64,000 nucleotides of DNA from Lumbricus terrestris (taxonomy: Eukaryota > Annelida > Clitellata > Crassiclitellata > Lumbricidae). Every line of letters begins with the position of its first letter. The first letter of the stretch is position 1. The notes under the pieces were generated by a model that worked only from the letters and a program-made list of their open reading frames with translations, had not been told where the DNA came from and did not search any database. Of the stretch, positions 21,025 to 32,400 are shown one piece after another. Made by a program: the position numbers and the translations under genes. The stretch spans positions 9,199,491 to 9,263,490 of the forward strand of contig OX457053.1 in NCBI GenBank assembly GCA_949752735.1, written 5' to 3'.

Positions 21025-24000
21025 ATGGCCTCCTTGTCGGCATTCGTGACTTTGGTTGTGCTGTTTGGCGGTTTCCACTTCATTTCTATCTCTGCGAAGA
21101 CCGTAACAGAATGGAAATCTAGAGTCATCTACCAGGTTTGTATATCCTACTAAACTAATGCATTGAAGGTTGGTATTAACGAGCGCTCAGTGCAAAAGTG
21201 GATGAAATATATAGGCCGGGGCCGTCCATAAATGACGTCAGGAATTTTAGGCCGATTTTTTTACCCCTTCCCTTCGTCACGCTTCAACTCAGAATACGTA
21301 GACTATTTACACGACAAGACTATGGCAACATAAAAACCGAAGATTGTTTAAAATCTAGACTTGGAGTTTAGATGCCATTCTATTATAACTTTAATTCAAT
21401 TTATTGTACCAGTTCTGTAAATGAATGTAAACAATTCCATAATCTAGTAAGGGCCATCACAAATCGTCACAAATGTGTGACCCCCTCCCCCAAAATAGGT
21501 GCGTTCCGTCATTTATAGACGGTCCCTAATCAACGATGAGCGCAATCGTAAACGTTAGCAGGTTTCTAAAGCCCTGGAAGGGACCGTACGTGTTTAGGGC
21601 AACGGTAGACCTATAACACTAGCTGGTACGAAGAGCGCCGCACGGTACGTTGCGTGGTTACATTCCGCTATACCCTCCCAAAGGTCCACTCAACCTTCAA
21701 TTCGGCAGATGGCGTGCTTGTTATATGTTTAACGACACTGCCATACCAAAGATGATTAGTGTCGCCCTCCTTCTTTATCCAGGCTTGGGACTGGCACTGG
21801 CAGAGAATTTAACCAGTGGCGACTAACAGTTTATGACTGGATGAATGTCTGAATGCCAGCTGGTCTGTTGTATGTTGATTCCTTGCATTCACCCTGGCTG
21901 GCTGCCCATTGAACTGACCAAATGACCATTTTGACTGACCATCAGATGATTGAACAACTGATTGACAATGGTTTCTGATCATCAACAGACAGAAAACAAC
22001 TGAGGTCGCAATCATGATTGACTAGGCCTATACTCGTTGAATCTCAAACAATGCTGATTGATAAATTTAATGTATTGATTCGTTCATTTATTCATTTATT
22101 TATTGAATGATAACATTCATTTATTTATTGATTTAGTTATTTAGTTATTTATTCATTCATTCATTCATTCATTCATTCATTATATTATATTATTGATTCA
22201 TTTATTTATTTATTGAATGATTTCATTTATTTATTTATTGCTCTATTTATTTATTCATTCATTCATTCATTCATTCATTCATTCATTCATTCATTGATCC
22301 ATTTATTTATTTATTGATTGCAATTCAGGGCTGTTTTTAAGGAATTTTTAGAACTGCACATCCTCTTCTCTCCTTTCTCATCCTACATAGTAAATTACTC
22401 CAAATTTGAAGAAAATGACCTATTTTTTTACTAGTTTTAACTGCACAGAACGTGACGGAAGTGCTTCTACAACTGCACGAATCCATTTGGAACTGCACAT
22501 TTTGTGTAGAACTGCACGTTAAAAAAAGCCCTGTTGCAATTGTATCCTTCATTCATTTATCAATTCATTGATTGCATGATTATTTCGAGATGGCAATCAA
22601 TTAATTCTGTTCATCTTCTGCTTCGAACAGCTGTTGACTGACCGATTCAGTCAAAGTGAATCTGATTCAAGTGAATCGTGTTCCAATCTTTCCTTCTGGT
22701 GCAATGGAACTTGGTCTGGAATCATCAGACATCTTGATTACCTCCAGAATTTAGGTCAGACTCTGATTTATAGCTTTCTTTTGACAACATTATGATAAGC
22801 CTTGGCCTACATCATTGTGTGCTGCGTGTGTGAGCACTGAGTGGGAGTGTGAGAGTGCGTGCGTGTATGCGCGCGTGTACGGTAACGGTGTAGGTGGGCG
22901 GGTGTGTGTGACTTTTAGATTGCAATTTATCTTATTTACACAGTTTCAGTGGTATGTTTCAAATCGCAGTACAACCGTCTTGCGTAATTCGTAACTTGCG
23001 TTTTTAAAACTGCAAACCAGTTATAGCGCTCTGCTAATTTAGCCCCCCACCATATATCGTCTAGGATTATTCCCAGACCATTCTCACATAGCTTATAGGA
23101 GCCCTATTCACCAGCAGATGACCACTTTGATTGAGCACATACAGTGAATAAACTTGAATTATTGCCAAGGATGCGTAGATCGAGTTTATGAATCTGAACA
23201 CGTTTGTAATTATTTTCTAATCTCTTTCCTTACTAATTAAGAAATAGCCTATAGGCCTATGTTCGGGCTACATTCAAGGCCGCTTTAAGGCTAGTGCGGA
23301 CCTGTCCGACTTGAGTAGACCTAGGCCTATACCGTGATTACTTTCCAATGGCCCCTTGTGGCAACCCACCGATCCAGTGGTCCGCCACGTATACATATAT
23401 GTGGGACGCGGTGGTGTAGTGGTGGCGTCGTTGCCTTGAAGCCGGAAGGTTCGAGGTTCGAATCCACCTCAAGTCACCGCGTAGGAACCCTGGGCAAATC
23501 CTTCACTCGCAATTGCTCAGCGCTTCGGCGTGAAACTCCGATGCAGTGTCCGCTCTGCAGTCGGGAGCACCTCTGAGTAGAGTGCTTGAAGTGGCGCTAT
23601 AACAAGGACACATACAAACAAATATTGTGGGTCCTTATAAACTTAGGACCCCGGTGTTGCACCCACCTAGCTTTAATCTAATATGGCCATTGACCACTTA
23701 ATTCATAGTAGTAGTAGCGGTAGTAGTAGTGGTAGTAGTAGTGGAATGAATGAATGAATGAATATAGCCACAGCTATTATATATAATGCAGCAACTCTTT
23801 GACAGGAGTGAATGCCATCTGGATTTCTCCAATCATCGAGAACACTGACGGCGGTTACCATGGATACTGGGCCAAGAACATCATGCGGCTGAACGACCAT
23901 TTTGGAAGCGAGGCTGACCTCGTGAAGCTGATCAACGAATGTCACTTGAGGGACATCTGGGTCATGGCAGACGTGTAAGTACGTTGAGTTTTCCATGGCA

Positions 24001-24099
24001 TGGATTGGCAGGGACTTAATTCCGACTGCAGGAGGGCAGTTGAAGCAGGAACCTCAAAGGCTGATAGGGTACGAACTTAAGTAGGCTAATCTGCATGTA

Positions 24100-24132
<33 letters not shown>

Positions 24133-24598
24133 GGTGGTGGTGGTGGTGGTGGTGGTGGTGGTGGTGGCGGCGGTGACGGTGGCGGCAGCGGCAGCAGAAC
24201 CAGTAGTAGTAGATCTAATTACAATAATAATGCAACAGTCTGTTAGAAACAGACAGAGGCTCAGATGTCATGGAGCAGTTTGCTATAGTAGTTTCTGTTC
24301 GTACTGTTCTATTATTTAGTGTTCCGAACCACATGGGTTACCCAGTCAACTGTTCGTTCGTGAATTGCGCAGAGGAATTCCGAAACGATTTCTCGCAGTT
24401 GGTTCCATTCAATGCGGCGGATCATTACCATCAATTCTGCGAGATCATCTGGCCGACCAACAACCAGACGGAGGTACATGTATATAGACAATAATCACAG
24501 CCGACAACTAGGCCTACTTTGCTGAACAACTGCATAGCCTGACCACTCGCCGTCCATTGCCTTCTCCTATAGGCCTACGCTCAATGCAATGCGATGAA

Positions 24599-24638
<40 letters not shown>

Positions 24639-24971
24639 CTGATTGATGACGACTATGACGACAACAACGATGATGACGACGATGATGATATCGGCGATAA
24701 CGTTGATCTATGTGAAAATTATTGCGATGATACTTAAGCCTATCTGTAGTAACTGTTGTGAGAATGGTTATGATGACGATTGATGTGAAATTGTAAATAT
24801 GACCATGATGATGCATGTATGAGTGATGATCATGATGGTGATGGTGATGATGATGACGACGCCGACGACGACGATGATGATGATGATGATGACAACCACG
24901 ACGATGATGATGATGACGACGACGATGATGATGATGATGACCACGACGACGACGACGATGATGATCATGAC

Positions 24972-25012
<41 letters not shown>

Positions 25013-28000
25013 CGACGACGATTATCTTCCTTCTCAACTCTGTCTGCAAGGTACAGTCAACATAAATCTTAATTGTCTTACTTTATTTTTCTTAGCTTGA
25101 AGTCTGTAGGTTGGCTTATTTGCCCGACCTCAACCAAACCGTTCCATTCGTACGCACCACTCTCTACGATTGGATTCGAAACCTGACGACGAAGTATGGG
25201 TTTGATGGATATCGTGTGGATACAGTCAGACATGTAGGTGATGCAGCTGCTGTGCTTCTAACCTTCAGTTCCATTTGACTCTCTGATGGAGATTGACTAC
25301 TGCGTGCTGGAGTTAATAGTTTTCATCTTCTGCACATGCATAATAATGCAGGATCTAAGTGTCTGTTGAGTAACAAATTTATATATGATGCACGCTATAC
25401 TTTTACTAATTGTTTTATGGCTGATGTTACAATAAATGAATTGAATTGAATTGTATGCATGGTATGTATGTAAGTATATATATAATATATACATGCATAC
25501 ATACATGTACATACATGCATACATACATACATTCATACATACATACATACATACATACATGCATACATGTACATACATACATACATACATACATACATAC
25601 ATACATACATACATACATACATACATACATACATACATACATACATACATACATACATACATACATACATACATACGTGCTTCTGAGTAGTCGCCTTGAA
25701 GAAGCGCTATATAAATTCTTGAATGAATACATACATACATACATACATACATACATGCATGCATACATACATGCATGCATGCATGCATGCATTCACGCAC
25801 GCACGTACGCATGTATGTATATATGTATGTATATACATACATGTATATATATATGTATAATGTGTGTATGTAGGCCATATATAGCATGTGTTCACTCACT
25901 ATAGCGCCTTTTGAGAACCTCATAGAGTGTAGTCAATGCTGGCCTAACTGATGTCAAAGTCACTTAGAACAATTAATTTAATCAACATATTTTGTATTCA
26001 GATAGAGATCGGTTTCTGGTCCGACTACCAACGTGCAGCTGGTGCCTACTGTGTTGGCGAAGCCTGGAATGTGGATAGCGTCGAATATTTAGCCAACTAC
26101 CAGCGGAACGGACTGGATGCGGTTCTCAATTTCCACCTTCAGAACTCACTCTCAAAGAGCTTTCAGAACAACGCCTCCTTGACACTCCTCAAGGCTAGCA
26201 TCGAAGAAGAGGTAGGCTAGGTAACTGTCTGGGTCAATTATTCCATATTAGTGGACCCTTACACAGTCTACACTACACTTTACAGAGAATTTGCGGAAGT
26301 TTGTTCTAGCAAATCAAGTTCTTAAGGAAAAAGAACTTCTTGTTTCATATGAATGATAATTAAAAAGGTTAGTGAATTCATTTGGCAGGATATTATGCAG
26401 CGATTTGTACATAAATTCACATGATTGTAAACTGTAACCTGATTAAGTTTTAGAATCTCGATCCAGATCAATAAAAAAGCTGGTCATGGCTTGTTTATGG
26501 ACTAGCTGATTTTTGGGCAGTTCATTCTAGCGTGAAAATTAAGCTATAGTCACATCCTGTTTTCGCTGTTTGCAGCGTTCAAAGTTCCCCGACGTGAGGG
26601 CATTGGGGATCTTCATCGACAATCACGATATGGCAAGATTCTTGAACACAACAACCGACACAGTCCTCTTCAAAAATGCCCTGACCTATATCTTCTACGG
26701 AGAGGTCAGAAGCCTGATCCCATCATCAGACAATTATGTCGATTCTGTTCTGGTTACGTTACAACTGTAATAATTATCATGTTTGCAGTGTTGTTGAACA
26801 TTTTTTGTAGTGCCACATAATCGGGCTACAAATTCTGATAATGCAAAATTAATTCATCAAAAGAAATAAAAATCATCATAAAAATTTATCTCAGTAGGCC
26901 TATAATTGTGTATAAAGTGGTTTGATAGACTCTGGATCCAAATGGGTTGCAATATAGCCTAGCACATTTAAGTTTCTAGTGATTGCCGTATAGCCTAGGC
27001 CCATAAGTTTCTCGTGATTGCCAAGGCTAATTTATTTTTTATGTGCATTAGGCCTACGTGGAATCATTTAGAAGAAAAATCCTTTGTATCCTCTTTTAAG
27101 AGAAGCTGATTAAACCATACCTGTTTTTTGTCTATGCCTAATCACTGTCGATGGGCAATGATGATGTCTACGTACATGTATGTTTACATTATGGTAAATA
27201 GTTTAGCACATCTACCCATAGGAGCAGCGTATAGCCTACACAATCATCAACAACAATGCAATTGCACGGCATACCATATTTATTCATTTGCAGGGTATTC
27301 CTGTGATATATTATGGCTCAGAACAAGGATTTCATGGGGGAGGTGATCCGCACTGCAGGGAAAGCCTGTGGCCGAATTATGATGAGAATCACGATCTCTA
27401 TCGGGTGAGTGTCAGACCAGCTTTTCTGTGTTGTGTTGTAATCGTAAACTACAGACAAGCACGGTACGTATTCTATTGCACTGCTTTTAAAATTAAGATA
27501 TAGGGTATTATAGGGGCACCAGATTATTCACGAATGTCTACATGTATACACCTAATGCAATGTAAACCTTCGAAAATTTATCAGCGGCCACAAAGATAAG
27601 TGAAGTATGTAAGTCAGATAGGCCAGCCTTTTTTATTTGATATGCTATATAAAACAGTATTAATAAATGGGGCCTACACATCCCTTGGAAGTGCCTGGCC
27701 TACTTTAGAGTTTAAACCCGTGTGTAGAACTTATAATGCCTCGATCGTCCAGTGACTATTTAAGATGTTGCAGTAGGCCTTTTTCATTACTGTACTGTTT
27801 TATATTACACTCTGTCGTCAGTAGAGCACAATTGGCCTATTTTTGCTTCATATCGGGCTACATAATAGTGTTGCATAATTATAACGGTTGCCTAGGCCTA
27901 ATGACGTCTTACACCGAATAGGCCGGCACACTCTGATTAGTTTGTTTTTGAGTGGAGCTATATAAATGCCCAATTGCAATAATTGATGAATTTAATATTA

Positions 28001-31000
28001 TTTATTGAAAGTAGGCCTATTGCATTTGCTGCATATGCATCTTGATCAGTTTACCAAGACGAACCTAGATTTCCGACGCGCTCACGTGACCACCGTTGTT
28101 TCAACTCGTCAGCAGGAAATCTATGTCGACGACGACACACTTGTCTTCAGCAAAGGCAATGATGCTGAGGTAGGCTACAGTTCGGTTTGCTTAGGTTAGT
28201 CTAGGATACAGGTTGAATATCTCAATCACTCATTCATTCAGAATTTATGTATATATATATATATATTTATTTATATATATAGCTCCCATTCAAGGAAACT
28301 ACTCAGAGACGCCCCAGACTCCAGCGCGCCCAAAAGAAGTTTTTAAGGTTAGTGAGGAAGGATTGTGGTAGAGGTAGGCTACATGGTATAGACCATGACG
28401 AAGCTCTGAAGTATGGCCATTCCAGATCACTGGGCCAACTACAGAGGAGGCTCGATTCTTCATGGTTGCAGTAAGGACCTGCGGCCGAACCTCTTTCGTG
28501 ACCATGGAATGTCCAATGTTAGAGCGCTGTTGTGAGAATGTATACAGCTTACGGCATGCAATTGCATTGTAGGTTAGCCTGCTATATATCATAACCTATG
28601 AATATTCTGAAATAATGACCGTGGTAATTATTAATTTATATAGCGCCACTTCATGAGAGGTGCTCCCGACTTAAGGCAATGAACAAGAATGGTCTGCAGC
28701 AGGACTTTCTAACGTGCACTTCTACACAAGACTTTTCTAACGTGCACTTCTACACAAGACTTTTCTAACGTGCACTTCTACACAAGACGTGCAGTTCTAG
28801 ATGAATTTATGCAGTTGTAGAAGTAGACCTACTTCTGTGCAGTTAAAAAATATAGTAAAAAGACCATTGTCAGTCGATTGGGAGTGATTCAGCATGGAGG
28901 ATGGGAAGGAAAGAAGGGGGATTATGCAGTTCTAAGCATTCCTTAAAAGAAACCCTGGTCTGCAGAAAAGAGACAAGGAGAGGTTGAGGAGTTCGTGTCG
29001 CAGAATGCTGTGCAGCTTTTCCTAAAAAGCTTTAAATGTTTTGACTATGCCTTGAAATCGTCGTAGCTCTATAATTATGCATGTATTCTGTTTCAGATAA
29101 TTGTAGTCATTACAAACATAGGAACAGGTCGTTCTCAATCCAAGACCTTTCCTGTTCTGCAGGCTGATGGAACAGGTATGTGAATGTAGTGGTATAGACT
29201 TTGATGGAACAGGGATAGACCTATGGTAGTGGGCTATAGGACCTAATCAAACAGGTACAATTTGCAAATAGTATAGGATCTGATTGACAGATATGCAGCC
29301 TACTGATGGAAGAGGTAGCCTATAATAGTAAAGTCTTGATGGAGCGTTACTGGTACATAGCGGCTCATATAGTAAAAATGAATAATAAATAGAGCAAGTC
29401 AAAATGTAGCCTACAGAGGCTTGGCACAAACATTGGACGCTTGTCACTTTATAAAAGTGCAGAAGTAAGAGTAGCCTGAGTAGGCCTTATTGTGTGGTAT
29501 AATTTTAAAAAAACACGAATAACATGGTGTAAAATCGTAATTATGATACTTGATGCGGTTTTCCTTGCACAGAATACGAGAGCATTTACAATTCGAGTGA
29601 CATGGTTGTCGTGCGGAATGGTCAACTGACAGTCGCTATTAGCAATGGTCATCCAAACGTCTACTTAGTCAGGAGTACAGCCAACGATGCTGGTGCACAG
29701 TGTAAGCTTATAATTATTGTAGCCTATATAGGCCTACTTACCGTTTACCAACAATTATAGGCCCTACTGGTATTACCGTATATCCTATTGCCAACCTATT
29801 ACGCTAGTTCTAAATTAATGCCAGCATGCGGAAAAGTATGCTGGCACTCAGCAGTGTCAGCACTAAGGTCTAGCACTCAGCACAGCACTGATAGAAAACT
29901 GAGTCATCAGAGGCTTCATCCCAAGATTTAATGTTCAGTTAAGCTTTAGTAGACGCGCGAAGACGACCTTGGCAATGAGCAATCCTTCAAAAGCTGGACT
30001 CTCTTTTACGCTATTGCAGTCGGACATACGGGTTGCCTAATTTAACGCATAGGCCAATAATGTCGCATGATTGTCGCTGTTAAGCTGCCGGTTTTCATGT
30101 GGCGCTGAGACTGGAATTATTGCAGTGTATACGACTAATAGGCTAAGTGGTATTATAATAGCCTATGCTACGCTATCAAAGTGTACGAGGAGTTGCATTG
30201 CAAGCGACTTTCTTTTAGATTTATTTAAGGTTGTCAATAAGAAGGGTGTGCTGAACTGCCATTCTTGCACATCGACACCTCTTCTACGCTTTTGCCTCAC
30301 TAAGTTAGAGTGTGTGCTCAGTCTAAATCCTGTTGGTAGACTGATTCCTCGTTTCTCCCACATATCTAGGCTACATTCTATAGACTGGCCAACGTCACTG
30401 CTGCCCTCTCTCTGCCTATATCAAATCCAGAGTTCAATAATATTTTGGTTTTGTTCCGAAATATCTTTCAATAATAATCTTTAATTTGTGATATCAAAAT
30501 ATTTCGTCAACTAGATCTCTGCCACTTCGCTGGTTCCTCATAGATCATGTGATCTGCTTAACCTCTTTGTTCCTAGCGTCAATCCAGATGCTTTGCCTGC
30601 ACAAGTCCCTCTCTATGGAATGGACTTCCACCATGCATCAGTTCACTCCGCCACCCTCTCTGGAAGTCTTTCCTCGTCTTTCTCTTGCCTCAAATTTGAT
30701 TTTCTCTCGGGGTCGATCGCACTGGGAGCGCTTCTGAACGGCTCTTGCTTTGAGAAACGCTTTGTAAATGGTCATATATAATCTTAGGGCCTACAATACA
30801 AATCTGACAGGTGTGAAAGGGGTATTGATTAACTGCATGAGCATTGAAACGGTGTTATTTTTATTTATGATAATGCCAAATCTGGACAGCATATTAGAAG
30901 GGAGACTAATACGCGGGGATGTTATGCATTAATATGACCGTTTCTTTTTATTTCAGATTGTGTCAGTGCATTTCTCTTTGCTTCCTGTCTAATGGTTCTA

Positions 31001-31051
31001 ATACATCGACAGAACCAAGGACTCAGAATTCCATGTGTTGTTCAGGTTTAG
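21025..31051 (+). CDS. Fungal-type (GH13_1-like) alpha-amylase, 12 exons
   Basis: Exons: 21025-21135, 22631-22754, 23806-23974, 24320-24473, 25096-25233, 26002-26211, 26576-26704, 27294-27404, 28050-28169, 29097-29175, 29573-29701, 30957-31051. Phases agree throughout and give 522 aa. Residues 1-24 form a signal peptide. The barrel follows: VIYQLLTDRF, GTWSGII, GYHGYW, DVVPNHMGY, GFDGYRVDT (nucleophile D228), GEAW (acid/base E252), IDNHD (stabiliser D320) and GIPVIYYGSEQGF. The layout follows TAKA-type endo-alpha-1,4-glucanases rather than the usual animal amylase. A C-terminal beta domain follows (about 395-490). The last exon adds a hydrophobic stretch (CVSAFLFASCLMVLI), perhaps a membrane or GPI-anchor signal. 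Predicted role: secreted or surface starch/glycogen hydrolysis. Intron 1 and intron 9 each hold a hAT-type MITE. Confidence 0.93.
21218..21526. mobile_element. MITE with GGGnCCGTCnATAAATGACG inverted ends
   Basis: Starts GGGGCCGTCCATAAATGACG and ends with its near inverse (CGTCATTTATAGACGGTCCC), so about 20 bp of terminal inverted repeat. It sits in amylase intron 1. A diverged relative is near 143-530. No convincing target duplication was seen. Confidence 0.7.
21724..21822 (+). repeat. Dispersed repeat, copy 2 of 2
   Basis: Homologous to 19847-19945; lies in amylase intron 1. Identity of the element is unknown. Confidence 0.6.
22078..22316. repeat. ATTC/ATTT microsatellite in amylase intron 1
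   Basis: Blocks of ATTC and TTTA tetranucleotides alternate. The hAT-type MITE at 22326 is inserted directly at its right edge. Confidence 0.9.
22326..22533 (+). mobile_element. hAT-type MITE, family 1, copy 1 (208 bp)
   Basis: Ends are CAGGGCTGTTTTTAA and TTAAAAAAAGCCCTG. A perfect 8-bp duplication, TTGCAATT, lies at 22318-22325 and 22534-22541, as expected for hAT transposition. The interior repeats AACTGCAC several times and has no ORF. Four more copies occur at 28700, 58269, 60932 and 61155. Confidence 0.92.
23402..23610 (+). mobile_element. tRNA-derived SINE, family 1, best copy
   Basis: A pol III A box (TGGTGTAGTGG, 23412-23422) and B box (GGTTCGAATCC, 23455-23465) are intact. The tail (CTCTGAGTAGAGTGCTTGAA, then GTGGCGCTATA) is L2-LINE-like. 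It lies in amylase intron 2. Other copies are at 1655, 10435 and 59041, with tail fragments at 2835, 25676 and 39165. Confidence 0.85.
24101..24195. repeat. AGT/TGG trinucleotide repeat in amylase intron 3
   Basis: AGT units pass directly into about 16 TGG units and then GGC-rich triplets. Non-coding; the poly-valine reading is an artefact. Confidence 0.9.
24597..25024. repeat. GAT/GAC trinucleotide tracts in amylase intron 4
   Basis: Two blocks (24597-24690 and 24826-25024) of GAT interrupted by GAC lie between exons 4 and 5. Coding-like poly-Asp readings are chance. Confidence 0.9.
25497..25840. repeat. ATAC microsatellite interrupted by a SINE tail
   Basis: About 180 bp of near-perfect ATAC is followed by the fragment 25676-25725 (CTTCTGAGTAGTCGCC, then GCGCTATATAAATTC) and then more ATAC/ATGC. 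The SINE tail probably landed inside the array or seeded it. It lies in amylase intron 5. Confidence 0.9.
28700..28957 (-). mobile_element. hAT-type MITE, family 1, copy 2, with internal triplication
   Basis: Inverted copy of the 22326 family with a perfect 8-bp duplication, GTCTGCAG (28692-28699 and 28958-28965). Near its left end a roughly 28-bp subterminal segment (CTAACGTGCACTTCTACACA) occurs three times in tandem, making it longer than the others. It lies in amylase intron 9. Confidence 0.9.
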
Positions 31052-31790
31052 CACATCATCTCCGAAGTAATCATGCGCTTTTGCAACGTTTATTCTGGGA
31101 CTAATATCAGATGTTTATTTAAAAACGCCTTCATGACAACTGTGATACAGAAATTTATACAGATCATAAAGGGTGAACCTTAATACATCGAGCCTACATG
31201 CATTGTCATCGTCTGGTGGCACGCCCGACAGAGCATAACGGTGTCAATAATTTGACACCAATCAGCTGTTCTGTCCTAGTTAATAGTTTTAAAATTTATT
31301 TTGCATGAAGACAGAATTTCAAGTTTGTCCAATCTTTCTCACTACTGTAATCGAGATACATTTATCATCATTATTTTTTATGTTGTATTCTTTCAAATTA
31401 AACTGAACTCGAAAATCGGTAAATTGTTTTATGTAGGTCTACACAATGAAGTGACTAATTTATTTACAGACAGTCCTTTGACGTCCTGAGCAGTTCCTTT
31501 ATTTTACATATTTTACTGTTTTCTGCGTATATATATGCAACTGGTAACAACTGGTAGGCTATCCACAAGTGCATCTTTCCACTTCCTAACCACTTAGACT
31601 TTCTCTGTTTCTTTCACACTGAGAGCACCTCTAATTGGTTGGTGTGCTCTGTGAGAGACGTTTTAGAAATTTATAGATACAGCACAACGCAACTCGTTCC
31701 TCGGTAGATCTAATAATAATATCCTTCTAGAAAGATAGACATAGGAGCAGCCTATGAAAACGCCTTCATGACAACAGTACACATCGATAC

Positions 31791-31940
31791 CAATGCAGTT
31801 ACATTACAATAGACCTACAATGCAGTTACATTACAATAGACCTACAATGCAGTTACATTACAATAGACTTACAATGCAGTTACATTACAATATGCCTACA
31901 ATGCAGTTACATTAGGCCTACAATATGCCTACAAGCCCTA
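31791..31940. repeat. 27-bp tandem repeat
   Basis: Four regular units of CAATGCAGTTACATTACAAT plus a 7-bp linker, then decayed units. No function seen. It lies just downstream of the amylase gene. Confidence 0.9.
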
Positions 31941-31984
31941 CAATGCAAGTGAAATTTGATATCGCCCTCGTTATAATAATTATA

Positions 31985-32185
31985 AGCTCCGAAGTGCACG
32001 CACGTCTCGGCGGTGCAACTGCAATTGCATTGCATTTGCAGAGCAATTATGGGTAAAGGCCTTGAGTCTCAAGCCTCAAAGTCTCTACCAGTAACAGCCT
32101 CGGACGGGATCAAACCCGTACTCTCGGCGTTTCAGGTCGACCGCTCGAACCAATCGGCCACCATGCCTCACAGAGTCACATAATT
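31985..32185 (-). mobile_element. tRNA-derived SINE, family 2, minus copy
   Basis: Reverse complement holds a tRNA-like head (TGGCCGATTGGTTCGAGCGG, then GGGTTTGATCCCGTCC) and a 3' body shared with 35000-35230. The intact cloverleaf of a real tRNA gene is not evident and the body extends well past the tRNA part. Confidence 0.65.
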
Positions 32186-32235
32186 TTTATATTGCACTTG
32201 CACAGCATAGACATACCATGCATATTGCTTTGAAG

Positions 32236-32400
32236 GGTATTCCTGTGATATATTATGGTTCAGAACAAGGATTTCATGGGGGAGGTGATCCGAACTGCAG
32301 GGAAAGCCTGTGGCCGAATTATGACGAGCATCACGATCTATAGGGCCTATCGGGCGAGAGTCAGACAGGTCCTTCTGTGTTGCTTCGTATAGTCGTAACC
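32236..32400 (+). pseudogene. Orphan, decayed duplicate of amylase exon 8
   Basis: The sequence matches amylase exon 8 (27294-27404) almost base for base, and the match continues into the following intron (GTCAGAC, then TTCTGTGTTG). It is disabled: about 8 extra bases (ATAGGGCC) near the end bring in a stop after HHDL, and the donor is GC instead of GT. No other amylase exon was found nearby. It is probably the relic of a tandem duplication. Confidence 0.88.

Noticed and set aside
24819..25100. Poly-aspartate ORF
   Set aside because: Intronic GAT/GAC microsatellite between amylase exons 4 and 5.
25297..25923. Long open frames of Met-Tyr-Val-Cys or Tyr-Ile-His-Thr repeats
   Set aside because: They arise from the ATAC tetranucleotide array, which lacks stops in several frames on both strands.
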